NCBI RefSeq assembly: GCF_014773245.1
Contig: NZ_JACWMX010000001.1
Span: 124,001 to 188,000 of the forward strand
Origin: Mucilaginibacter glaciei
GTDB lineage: Bacteria > Bacteroidota > Bacteroidia > Sphingobacteriales > Sphingobacteriaceae
Length of the DNA stretch: 64,000 bases
Direction of reading: 5' to 3'
The notes under the pieces were generated by a model. The model had not been told where the DNA came from, searched no databases, and saw nothing but the letters and a program-made list of their open reading frames with translations. Positions 24,337-33,700 of this stretch are shown piece by piece (position 1 is the stretch's first letter; each line of letters begins with the position of its first letter). Both the position numbers and the translations under genes were made by a program.

Positions 24337-25400
24337 TCAATCAAAATGTATATACCAATGAATTTTTAGACCAAAAGCGTCTGTCGGGCGATCAACAGGT
24401 GGACGAATTTATTAATCATATTTTTAGCAACCCCGAAACAAAGCAGCAATTGCAGCAATGGATGGGTGGTATGTCGGGTTCAGCACATTTAAAGTCATTG
24501 CAGGATGCTTTTCCTGGCTTCGCGTTTATCAATAAAGCTACAGAACTACCGGCCTGGGCGCAGCCAAGGTTAATGAAAGGCGGAGCTATATTTTACGCCC
24601 GGCATTCAGAAATCATTATGAGTTTGCTTGGCTTGTTATCATTGCCGTATTGCTATAATGCAGCTAACGGGGCCATGGTTTTATACTTGTCTGAACTGAT
24701 CCGCAAGCAAACCACCAAAAGGCTATATGATACCGCTATTTTTGTTTGGGAAGTGATGGGTCCGGATGCTTTCGGTAAGGAGGGCAATGCTTTTGAAGAG
24801 ATATTAAAAGTACGGATCATGCACGCTGCAGTACGTTATTATACGCTGCAAAGCGGCAAGTGGGATGATAGCTGGGGCTTGCCTATTAATCAGGAAGATA
24901 TGGCAGGCACTAACCTTTCATTTTCATTGATAGTTATTCGTGGATTAAGGATGCTGGGTTACAGCGTGAGCCAGGAAGACCAGGCCGCGTTTATGCATAT
25001 CTGGGCTGTTGTAGGCTATTTATCAGGATTGGATGATGCTTTGATACCGGAAAATCCTAAAATGGCGCAGCAACTGGATACGATTATTAAGCAAAGGCAA
25101 TTTTCTGTTTCCAACCATGGGCAGGAATTGACCAAATCCCTAACAAACCACATTTTGTCAGTTAATAAAAGCAAGGCAACTGCCAACGATATACTGGGCT
25201 TAATGCGTTACTTGCTTGGAAAGGAAATGGCCGATATGCTGGCGATTGACGCCCCCGAATTGCCGGCTTATAAGCTTACATTGATCAAAACGTTGAATTT
25301 GTTAAAGGGCTTTAAACCACAGGGTGATCCAAAGCAAAACTACCGGACGGCTTATGCCACATTCAAGACACAAAACCCCGAACTCGTTAAAAAAAACTAA
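24333..25400 (+). CDS. MpaB/DUF2236-family oxygenase
   Basis: This 355-residue protein resembles the MpaB/latex-clearing (Lcp) family of heme b oxygenases. It has the family's KVRIMHAAVR motif (residues 159-168; H164 is the expected heme ligand), followed by WGLPINQEDMAGTNLSFS. Characterised members cleave isoprenoid double bonds: the farnesyl chain in mycophenolate biosynthesis, and polyisoprene. Being coupled by a 4-nt overlap to an FAD oxidase, in an operon with crtB and idi, makes an isoprenoid substrate attractive. That is inference; the family assignment is good. Confidence 0.8.
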   Translation: MINQNVYTNEFLDQKRLSGDQQVDEFINHIFSNPETKQQLQQWMGGMSGSAHLKSLQDAFPGFAFINKATELPAWAQPRLMKGGAIFYARHSEIIMSLLGLLSLPYCYNAANGAMVLYLSELIRKQTTKRLYDTAIFVWEVMGPDAFGKEGNAFEEILKVRIMHAAVRYYTLQSGKWDDSWGLPINQEDMAGTNLSFSLIVIRGLRMLGYSVSQEDQAAFMHIWAVVGYLSGLDDALIPENPKMAQQLDTIIKQRQFSVSNHGQELTKSLTNHILSVNKSKATANDILGLMRYLLGKEMADMLAIDAPELPAYKLTLIKTLNLLKGFKPQGDPKQNYRTAYATFKTQNPELVKKN

Positions 25401-25438
25401 ATTTAAACCATTAGCTGATACTTATAATTTGCAACAAC

Positions 25439-26125
25439 ATGAAATCATACCAACTAATTCATCAATTAATAAACCTTGTAGCCGAACTGGAAGAAGAAAA
25501 CCAGGGACGGGAAGCGTCTGTTCAGGATTTTACAGGTTTTTTGCTGAATAAAGTTGGTGAGCCCATCGGTAATAACCGTAGTACTGATAAGCGTTTCGGC
25601 AACAATGACCGTGCAGCACTTGATTTAGCCTACCAGTTGGATAATAATATTGGCCGCTTATTTGTTTTCATGAGCCGCTACGCAAAGTCATATATTAAAA
25701 AGGCACTTGAAGGCACCCCTTTACAAACAGCAGAAGATTTTACTGCCCTGGCAACATTGCTTACGCACACTCATTTGTCAAAAAGTGAATTGATAAGCCA
25801 TAATTTACAGGAAAAAACATCGGGTACGGAAGTGATCAGGCGTTTGGTTGCAGCAGGTTTGGTAATACAATGGGACGATAACAAAGATAAAAGGAGTAAA
25901 CATATTGCCATTACCGATGAAGGCAGGAAACTATTATTCCAGGTTTTTGAGCATACAAGTTATGTGGGCAAGATCATCACCGGCAGATTGACCCTCGCAG
26001 AAAAATTTACTTTACAATACCTATTGCAAAAGTTGGAAAATTTTCATTTGGAGCACTACGAGAAGAAAACCATTATCAAAAAAGAAGATCTTAAAAAAAT
26101 AGCAGAAGAACTCACATTATCATAA
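25439..26125 (+). CDS. MarR-family transcriptional regulator
   Basis: This 228-residue regulator has a winged helix at about 95-165 (LSKSELISHNLQEKTSGTEVIRRLVAAGLVIQWDDNKDKRSKHIAITDEGRKLL contains the recognition helix and wing with its arginine). It is longer than a minimal MarR, with N- and C-terminal helical extensions. It lies 38 bp after the oxygenase gene at the end of the operon and probably controls it through the palindromes at 19181-19229. Confidence 0.85.
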   Translation: MKSYQLIHQLINLVAELEEENQGREASVQDFTGFLLNKVGEPIGNNRSTDKRFGNNDRAALDLAYQLDNNIGRLFVFMSRYAKSYIKKALEGTPLQTAEDFTALATLLTHTHLSKSELISHNLQEKTSGTEVIRRLVAAGLVIQWDDNKDKRSKHIAITDEGRKLLFQVFEHTSYVGKIITGRLTLAEKFTLQYLLQKLENFHLEHYEKKTIIKKEDLKKIAEELTLS

Positions 26126-26491
26126 TAAGCGTACCAGCTTGCGTTTGGTTTAACTGCAGCAGACAACGCAGATTCGAGACAATGAATAAGTAACCAATAG
26201 GTCAATATTTTAAATATAATATAATTCAATAAACAGAAACTTATCTCTAACTTACTAAGCAATTATAAACGTTCCCGATACTGTTCTACAACGCCAGCTG
26301 GCATTCCTAACAGGCATTATTAAGTCCTGATTTCTCTTTGCCTTACCAGTGGTTTATGAACCTGGCAAGTGTCTGTTTTCTTGCCGATACCTCTTTAAAT
26401 CCCCAGCATTTGATGCCGGCTTTCCATTTTGTTTACTCACTGTTTGTGGCTCATGCCACTTATTTTCAATTGTAACTAATTATTAAATCCA
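26126..26491. other. Gene-free stretch after marR
   Basis: These are 366 bases without an assigned gene. A 50-codon open stretch ending at a TAA before 26481 reads protein-like (SLPYQWFMNLASVCF) but follows a stop and has only an internal ATG. It may be chance or a remnant. No hairpin terminator is clear. Confidence 0.4.
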
Positions 26492-26668
26492 ATGAATAAA
26501 TTTTCAAAGATCGAATTTGCGATTCTGACTATGGTCGTCATCATCATCTTCATTTCAGAGTACTACTACATTATTTTAAAAGACCATGACCGTGCTATTT
26601 TTATCGGGCTTTGGCCACCAACTATGGTAGGATTGCTAATCTATTTTAACCTTAAAAAGAACAATTGA
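26492..26668 (+). CDS. Small membrane protein, 58 residues
   Basis: The ORF starts at ATG 26492 (MNKFSKIEFAILTM) and ends with TGA at 26666. It encodes two hydrophobic helices (AILTMVVIIIFISEYYYIIL and FIGLWPPTMVGLLIYF) separated by a charged KDHDR loop. I do not recognise a family. It is one base from a second tiny membrane ORF and upstream of two DoxX-like genes, so the four may form one transcript. Confidence 0.6.
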   Translation: MNKFSKIEFAILTMVVIIIFISEYYYIILKDHDRAIFIGLWPPTMVGLLIYFNLKKNN

Positions 26669-26669
26669 T

Positions 26670-26792
26670 ATGGAAAATTTAGACCTAATTATTCTTACGC
26701 TTATCGTTACCGTACTATATGTTGGTTTTGCCTGGGGATTATTTGCTGCGCAAAAGAAACAACAACACCCTAAAACAGAAACTCCGTTATAA
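26670..26792 (+). CDS. Small membrane protein, 40 residues
   Basis: ATG at 26670 lies one base after the preceding stop. The product has one strong transmembrane helix (LIILTLIVTVLYVGFAWGLF) and a basic, polar tail (AAQKKQQHPKTETPL), which fits an inner-membrane micropeptide with the tail in the cytoplasm. The family is unknown. The tight spacing on both sides favours a real, coupled gene. Confidence 0.55.
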   Translation: MENLDLIILTLIVTVLYVGFAWGLFAAQKKQQHPKTETPL

Positions 26793-26814
26793 CCAAACCT
26801 TAACAACTATTGAC

Positions 26815-27159
26815 ATGCAAACACTTTCTATTTCTGCCCAGCTCATTGTTGCTCTATCAGTTGCTTATGTATGGATATTTCGATATGATAACATTGTCTC
26901 GGAATTTAAACAATACGGTATCTCAGACCTGCTTAGAAACATAGTCGGTGCTTCGAAAATAGCGCTGGCAACACTTTTGATAGTCGGTATATGGTATCCG
27001 GCTTTGACGCTCGTTCCGGCTTTGCTAATGGCTGGTTTAATGCTTTGCGCTCAGGTTGCCCATATCAGGGTGAAAAATCAGTTCATAAAGTTTGTGCCTT
27101 CTGCGTTGTTGCTAATTCTGTCTTTGTTTATCGCCGGTGTTCATTCAGGGCTAATTTAA
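26815..27159 (+). CDS. DoxX-like family membrane protein
   Basis: This is a 114-residue four-helix membrane protein; the start is ATG 26815 (MQTLSISAQ) rather than the longer frame from 26719, which overlaps the upstream small ORF. The DoxX_2-like core is FKQYGISDLLRNIVGASKIALATLLIVGIWYPAL. The next gene encodes a paralogue. DoxX-like proteins have unclear roles, some linked to redox or quinone metabolism. Confidence 0.75.
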   Translation: MQTLSISAQLIVALSVAYVWIFRYDNIVSEFKQYGISDLLRNIVGASKIALATLLIVGIWYPALTLVPALLMAGLMLCAQVAHIRVKNQFIKFVPSALLLILSLFIAGVHSGLI

Positions 27160-27164
27160 TTTGG

Positions 27165-27503
27165 ATGCTGCAAAATATTTTAATCTTAATTTCTGCTATT
27201 GCCTTTCTGTTTTATGGTGTAACTTTCTTTACTAACTCCGGCATGAAAGAGGAGTTTGAGCGCTATGGGCTTAATCAACTTAGAAAACTTGTAGGCTGCC
27301 TGCAACTACTTGGCGGTTCAGGCTTGCTTATAGGGTTTGCCTGGCATCTGGCATTGATCATAGCGTCGGGTGGGTTGTCATTATTGATGCTGTTGGGCTT
27401 CGGTGTTCGTTTGAAAATGAAGGATGGTTTTTGGGAATCAATGCCGTCCTTTCTTTTTATGTTGTTGAACGGTTATATCTGTTTGGTAGCACTTGGTCTT
27501 TAA
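27165..27503 (+). CDS. DoxX-like family membrane protein, paralogue
   Basis: This is a 112-residue four-helix protein from ATG 27165 (MLQNILILIS), five bases after the previous stop. It shares the pattern EFxxYGLxxLRKLVGxxQLLG with the upstream paralogue, so the pair is likely a tandem duplication and may form a heteromer. Confidence 0.75.
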   Translation: MLQNILILISAIAFLFYGVTFFTNSGMKEEFERYGLNQLRKLVGCLQLLGGSGLLIGFAWHLALIIASGGLSLLMLLGFGVRLKMKDGFWESMPSFLFMLLNGYICLVALGL

Positions 27504-27720
27504 AATTTATTTTATGACTTTGTTAACGGCTTTCGGCTGTGTTTTGCCTTAAATCTTTTAAAAAAAAGGACGTTCTTGAAATTCTTTGCCGATTATAAAG
27601 TGAGCAGTATGGACAAAATATTTGAGCCATAGATGAAACTATTAAGGTCTTTTTGATTTGAGCTAAGAGCTATGAACCTGAACTTCATTTTTAATTGTTT
27701 TTTTAAGTTTTTTATAATTA

Positions 27721-28032
27721 GTGATTTTAGCGATCACGCGAATTAAAGATGATCTATTTAGTATTGATCTTATCATAAAATACAAAAGAAACCACAGTGG
27801 CGGGAATCGTTCAGGAAAGGTTTTTAACATTCATTTTACTACGCGAAATTTAAATTCCATGAATGAAAGGATATGTTTGATTGAATTATATACCGGGGAA
27901 GCTTGTAATATACCGGTAAGATTTATTTACCCCGCTACCGAGCAGTCTATAAACGGAGCAAACTACCAGGCCGTAGTTGCCAGCCAGGGTGCAGGTGCAC
28001 TCACTACAAAGCTCTGGTTCGACGTAAACTAA
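27721..28032 (+). CDS. Possible small hypothetical protein
   Basis: This is a 103-codon frame from GTG 27721 directly after a stop; an ATG exists at codon 46. The second half (NIPVRFIYPATEQSINGANYQAVVASQGAG) reads like a folded beta protein, and a very strong hairpin follows the stop by 7 bp, both arguing for a real gene or its remnant. The N-terminal part is less convincing. No family recognised. Confidence 0.35.
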   Translation: MILAITRIKDDLFSIDLIIKYKRNHSGGNRSGKVFNIHFTTRNLNSMNERICLIELYTGEACNIPVRFIYPATEQSINGANYQAVVASQGAGALTTKLWFDVN

Positions 28033-28039
28033 ATTATTT

Positions 28040-28071
28040 AAGCGGTTATAGATGGAAATCTATAACCGCTT
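28040..28071. terminator. Strong hairpin, 14-bp perfect stem
   Basis: AAGCGGTTATAGAT pairs perfectly with its complement across a GGAA loop, followed by ATTTGTT rather than a pure T run. It is probably the terminator of the small ORF ending at 28032. Confidence 0.7.
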
Positions 28072-28330
28072 ATTTGTTAAGTATGCCTAGTGCCGGTGCC
28101 TAAAGAAGATTGCTTGGGTTAAAGTTTGAAAGAAGGCTATAATGCTGTTTGATGGAGATTGGTGAAGACTTTGAAATTGGGAAATAAATGGCTTAGAGTT
28201 TATAAATAACATTGATGATGTTTTCCTATTATCATCACGCTTTAATCTTCAGATATAAAATAAATCTTTTAACTATTGAATAATCAAAATTTAATAGTAG
28301 GGTAATAAGCAATTGTCTTATTTGGCCCTC

Positions 28331-29581
28331 ATGTTAAAACGTTTTCTGATCCTGCTATTTATAGTTAAATGTTCAATTGCTAACGCCCAGTTCAATGGCG
28401 CACTGCCAACGTATAAAATACAGGCAGGCGATAATTGGGTAAAGGCCAAAAATTATTATCTGCTCGCGTTATTGCAGCAAGATAAGCAGGCAGCAAAACT
28501 AATTTCGGCAGATGAGGGATTGTCGGGTATCGGCAAGAACAAACTTCAGGCGTTAAAAAGCTCCCTTGTTGATTGTAAGGACGGCCTTTGCCTGCCTGCC
28601 GCCTTAAAATTTACTGATGATGAAATTAAATTGGTAAGCGATAGGTTGGCTGCTCTCTACAGGCCGGGTAATGCTTTAGACAGGTTGGTGAAAACGAATT
28701 TAATACCATCAGGAACATATAATTTTTTTGGATCTGATGATCCGTCGGCCCTGTTGGTTAAAGCCTGGCAGCAGGACGCCTTTGCACTGAATTTCGCAAT
28801 CGGTGTCTATGCCGAAGGTAAAAAGCCCAACTATCCTCTAATCGACTCGATTAGTTTTGACGTAAGGAAGAAAGCTTATTACACCCTGATGTATGACTGT
28901 TCGGCCGAGGTTGCAGCAAACACTCATAATAATGCGCTGTTTTTTGAACCTGCCCTTAACGCAGCATTAACCTATCTGGAAATTAACGAGCGCGTTGATG
29001 CCGGTAATTTTGAGCCAATGGCAACCACGGTTAATAAAGCTGCTGTCGATAAGATCGCTGGTACTAAATGGGGGAGTTTCCCCTACACTCACATCCTTGT
29101 GCCGGGTGCAGGGCCCGATAATTTGACTACACCCTTAAGCGGCGAAGGAATGTTGCGCTGCAAGGCCGCAGCCCGCCAGTATTTTGCAGGCAAAGCACCA
29201 TTTATTGTTGTATCGGGCGGGAATGTGCATCCGTATAAAACAAAGTTTAACGAAGCGGTAGAAATGCGGAAGTACCTAATTGCCAAGCTGCGTTTACCGG
29301 CCAGCGCCGTGATCATTGAACCGCATGCGCGGCATACTACCACTAATTTACGCAACGATGCACGTTTAGCCTTTCGCTACGGTATGCCCTTTAATAAACC
29401 GGGGCTGATTGTTACCGATAAAAGCCAGAATGATTTTATCATGAATATGGATAAGCGCTGCCTTAAAGAATTAAATTATGTGCCTTACAAATTGGGTAAG
29501 CGCCTTTCTGAAACCGAACTTGAATTTTTTCCGCTCATCAGCGCGCTCCAGATTGACGCAGATGAACCAATGGATCCCTAA
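28331..29581 (+). CDS. YdcF-family (DUF218) exported protein
   Basis: This protein of about 416 residues has a signal peptide (KRFLILLFIVKCSIANAQ) and a C-terminal DUF218 domain from about residue 245 (HILVPGAGPDN, FIVVSGGNVHPYKTKFNEAVEMRKYL, PHARHTTTNLRNDARL). The N-terminal half is helical. I take ATG 28331 over an upstream TTG because it directly precedes the signal sequence. YdcF/SanA proteins have been linked to envelope functions; the reaction is unknown. It lies 14 bp before the next gene and heads the region leading to the second SusCD pair. Confidence 0.8.
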   Translation: MLKRFLILLFIVKCSIANAQFNGALPTYKIQAGDNWVKAKNYYLLALLQQDKQAAKLISADEGLSGIGKNKLQALKSSLVDCKDGLCLPAALKFTDDEIKLVSDRLAALYRPGNALDRLVKTNLIPSGTYNFFGSDDPSALLVKAWQQDAFALNFAIGVYAEGKKPNYPLIDSISFDVRKKAYYTLMYDCSAEVAANTHNNALFFEPALNAALTYLEINERVDAGNFEPMATTVNKAAVDKIAGTKWGSFPYTHILVPGAGPDNLTTPLSGEGMLRCKAAARQYFAGKAPFIVVSGGNVHPYKTKFNEAVEMRKYLIAKLRLPASAVIIEPHARHTTTNLRNDARLAFRYGMPFNKPGLIVTDKSQNDFIMNMDKRCLKELNYVPYKLGKRLSETELEFFPLISALQIDADEPMDP

Positions 29582-29595
29582 TCTTAATGCTCTAA

Positions 29596-30471
29596 ATGAA
29601 AAAAATTTATTTTCTCCTGATAGTTGCGTCGGTTTTGTTGTCGGCAGCCTTTACGTGGCAGGGATTTAATATTAAGCTCGACCGTGAAACCATGGTGGAT
29701 TCATTAGGGGCTTGCCAGGGTGTATCACGCCAGGGTAACCGTATTTTTTTATACGGCGACCGCGAGGTGGGGGTGATCCGGGAGTTTAAATTGCAAGATG
29801 ACAGCCTGGTATATACCAACAACGAATATAAACTAACGTTGAAAAACGAAGATGTCATCGGGCATCCAACAGGCATTGCTTATCATGGCCGCAGCCCGGT
29901 TTTTATAGGCAACTCTATCCGGTTGAATAAAGAAGGGACGAAGTGGCGCGCAGTGATTTACCTGGTTAACTGGGATGGCTTATTAAAAACCCGCACCCTT
30001 GATGGGAACTTGCTCAACACTATTGAGGACGATGCCTGCATCCAAGGAACCCGGCCGGAATATGTAAAATATAACAACAAGTGGTACGTGGCCACTGCAG
30101 ATTATGGTGATAAAGGCAACGAGGTGAGGTTGTATGACCCTGAAAAGCTGGCCAATTGTAAAAAAACTTCAGAGCCGGGTGTGCTTTATAAAAAATTCAC
30201 CTGTTCGCCGTGGGTGCAAAACCTTCATTGGGTGGCGGATAAAAGTATCCTGGTACTGATCCAAAACCAGGTAGAGGGGCGCAAGTGGCGGTTTACTTAT
30301 GTTGATTTAACAAAATCTGTCGATAGCGGCAGTATGCATATTATGGCCCAAGCCGACATTAATAGCCGGGCCGATGAGCTGGAGGGGTTCACCTTCCTTA
30401 ATCATCAAAAAGGCATTGCGGTTACATCGTCCCGTAAAAACAACGTTAACTATACCACTACCATTTGGTAA
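29596..30471 (+). CDS. Secreted propeller-like protein, function unknown
   Basis: This 291-residue protein has a signal peptide (IYFLLIVASVLLSAAF). Repeating strand patterns (GNRIFLYGDREVGVIREF, NKWYVATADYGDKGNEVRLYDPEKL, LHWVADKSILVLIQNQ) resemble beta-propeller proteins that monitor small-molecule or phosphoester substrates. It is probably co-transcribed with the YdcF-family gene 14 bp upstream. I cannot assign a function. Confidence 0.65.
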   Translation: MKKIYFLLIVASVLLSAAFTWQGFNIKLDRETMVDSLGACQGVSRQGNRIFLYGDREVGVIREFKLQDDSLVYTNNEYKLTLKNEDVIGHPTGIAYHGRSPVFIGNSIRLNKEGTKWRAVIYLVNWDGLLKTRTLDGNLLNTIEDDACIQGTRPEYVKYNNKWYVATADYGDKGNEVRLYDPEKLANCKKTSEPGVLYKKFTCSPWVQNLHWVADKSILVLIQNQVEGRKWRFTYVDLTKSVDSGSMHIMAQADINSRADELEGFTFLNHQKGIAVTSSRKNNVNYTTTIW

Positions 30472-30536
30472 ACTTTGTTTACAAGGGCTTAACTCCAGCG
30501 CCTTTTTCTTAATAAAAAGTTAATTTATTAGGCTCA

Positions 30537-30564
30537 TTGTATTAAGGTGGGCGTGATACTTTTG
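30537..30564 (+). promoter_or_regulatory. Probable promoter of the second susC operon
   Basis: TTG at 30537-30539 and TACTTTTG (TAnnTTTG) at 30557-30564 are separated by 17 bp, the Bacteroidota -33/-7 layout. The leader to the ATG at 30752 would be about 180 nt. TTAAT repeats about 11 bp apart occur just upstream (near 30509-30525), perhaps an activator site. Confidence 0.5.
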
Positions 30565-30751
30565 GGCCTGTTGTAAATCAGTTAGCATTGATTCACAAGG
30601 GATAATAAGGTTATTAAAATTTATTTGAATTGCCTATGTAACACTTCAACTCTCCAAAACACAAAAACCGGATGCTGCGCTAACAATTATCCGGTTATGT
30701 GATCCTGTCAATCAACCATTTCGAGTTTCTCAACAAATAATTTTTAAAAGT

Positions 30752-33700
30752 ATGAATAAAAAGATTACCTCCAATCTTTTGAAGCAGGCTTTTAATAGTA
30801 TAAGCATTGCTTTACTATTGATCCTGTCTCTTTCGGCCCAGGCTAATAAGCCAAAGGTCCATTCCGCAACATTCGCCGCAGTTACAGGCGTGGTAACTGA
30901 TGAAAATAATCAGCCATTACCGGGTGTCACCGTAAAAATTAAAAATACAATTACTGCTACAAGTACAAACGCAGATGGCCGGTATACTATTAATGCCGAT
31001 AAAGGATCTGTATTAGTATTTAGCTTTTTAGGCTATTTAAGCCAGGAATTAACGGTTGGTAACGGCCCGCTCAACTTAAAAATGAAGCCGCAGTACAATA
31101 TGCTGAACGAGGTGGTAGCCATTGGTTACCAAACCATGCGCAAAAGCGATGTTACGGGGGCTATTTCAAGCGTAAAAGCTTCTGAGTTAAACCTGGCCGC
31201 ACCAACGCTTGGCCAGGCGTTGGTTGGTAAGGTTGCCGGTGTACAGGTATCACAAACAAGTGGCGCACCTTACCAAAGCACCAAGATCCGCGTACGTGGT
31301 GTAGGTTCATTCAACGCCAGTTCAGATCCGTTATACGTTATTGATGGCTACCCTGCTAATAACGATGTTTACATCAATCCTGACGATGTTGAATCAGTAG
31401 ATATATTGAAAGATGCTGCATCAGCAGCTATTTATGGATCAAGGGCATCTGGTGGTGTGGTATTGATCACTACCAAACGCGGTAAAGAAGGCGCAGGTAA
31501 GTTTGAATATGACGTACAGGTGGGCAGCGACCAACTGGCACATAAAGTCAAACTTTTAAATTCTGATGATTTTGCCCAGTTGGTAATTGATGGCCGGAAC
31601 AACGCATATCATGATCTTTGGGAAAATACGGGCCATGTTTGGAACGATGCCATGTATTCTGATGTTAACGCTACGCGCGTAGCTAACGTAGGTAATGCAG
31701 GCAGTGTACAAATCCCGACCTACTTATATAACTTCCCTACACAGAGCTTAATCCACCAAACGGTAAATACCGACTGGCAGGACGAGCTTTATCAAAATGC
31801 GTTTTTTCAAAAACATACCCTGTCTTTTTCGGGGGGTAGTAACGGCACGAAATATTACCTGAGCGGTGGTTATCAAAATCAAAAGGGTATCATCGTAACA
31901 TCAGGCCAAGAACGTTATAACTTTAGGGGAAATGTAGAGTCGGACATCAATAAAAGGCTTCACGTGAGCGCTAATATGGCTTACACATCAAACTTTAACC
32001 GCGAGATACAGGAGGGTAGGTTTGATCACGGGCCAATATTAGGCGCGCTGATTTATATGCCTTTCTTCCCGGCCTACAATTCTGATGGCTCATTGGCTAC
32101 TAACAGGGCGGCTTCAGAATCTGCCGCTTTTGGTTACCAAAGTATTGAAAACCCGGTTGCGTTAGCTACCCGTACTAAAATTAGCAGAAAAGGCTATCGC
32201 ACAAACATCAACGCAGCTGTAAGCTACAAGATCATTGATGCTTTAACCTTTAAGGCCAACCTGGGTACAAACACCTATAACGAAAAATACGATTATTACT
32301 TACCAACCAGTTTAAGTAACGGTGCTAATCCTCCAGGCTCGCCGCAATCAATTGCAGCAGCAACGGCAACTGCCCAAACAACTAATATAGTTGACCAACT
32401 GGCGGAGTTTACTCTTAATTACAATAAGCAATTTGGTAAACACAAAATAGATGCATTGGGCGGGTATACCATCCAAAAAAACATGCGCGATGCATTAAGT
32501 GTTAGCGCCAAAGGTTTCCAGAACGATAACATCCCTGAGATAACAGGCAAGGGTGCGGATGCCACTTTTTTTACCTTGAACGGCGGCCCAACTGGTAAGT
32601 CGAACTTTACGTTATTATCGTACTTTGGCCGTGTAGGTTATAATTACGCAAGCAAATATTTCTTAACTGGCTCGTTCCGTGCCGATGGCTCATCACGTTT
32701 TGGCCCGCAAAATAAATATGGTTATTTCCCGTCAGTAGCCGCGGGTTGGACGGTTTCTGAAGAGCCGTTCTACCATAACCTATTAGGCGATCAGTCAACC
32801 TTAAAAGTACGTGCAAGCTGGGGCTTAAGCGGTAATTACAACATTGGTAATTACGGTTACCTGCAAACACTGGCCAGCCCAACAGGTGTGGTATTTGGTA
32901 GCAACAGTGCGGTTGCATCTGCTACCTACGCTAATGGTATTACCGATGAGAAGTTAAGCTGGGAATCAACCTCGCAATACAATGTGGGTTTAGATGTAGG
33001 GTTGTTTAAGGGCCGATTATCAATAATCGCCAATTATTACTTAAGTAACTCTTATAACTTGCTTTATAACCAACCTATATCGGCTATATCCGGCAGTACC
33101 ACTATTTTAACCAACTTGCGCAATTCAGAGATCAGGAACAAGGGATTTGACTTCCAGATGGATGGCCGCGCAATTGCCGCCAAAGATTTTACATTAAACT
33201 TAAGCGGCAATATTTCTATCAACCGTAATAAGGTAACTAAACTGAGCGGTAATAATACCATTATCATTAACGGGGCCGAGCGATCTTATCTAACCAATAT
33301 CACCCAGCAAGGGCAAGCGGTAGGTATGTTTTACGGATTTAAGGTAGCCGGTTTTGTTACTCCTGAAAACATTACCAAAGTTGCTCAATCTACCGCACAA
33401 TCTAACCCGGTGCACGTTGGCGACCTTTACTTTGAAGATACAAATGGCGATGGTAAGGTAAATGATGCTGATAAAACCGTTATCGGTAACCCATATCCTG
33501 ATTTTACCTATGGTTTTGCTTTAAATGCTACTTACAAGAAGTTTGATGTGGGTGCATCTTTCAACGGCTCGCAAGGTAACAGCGTGCTTGACGGGCAGGA
33601 TTACTATCTGTACAACATGGAGGGATCGGGCAACCAGTATGCCGATGTAGTGAACCGCTATCGCAATGCAGCCAGCCCGGGCAACAACACGGTATTCCGC

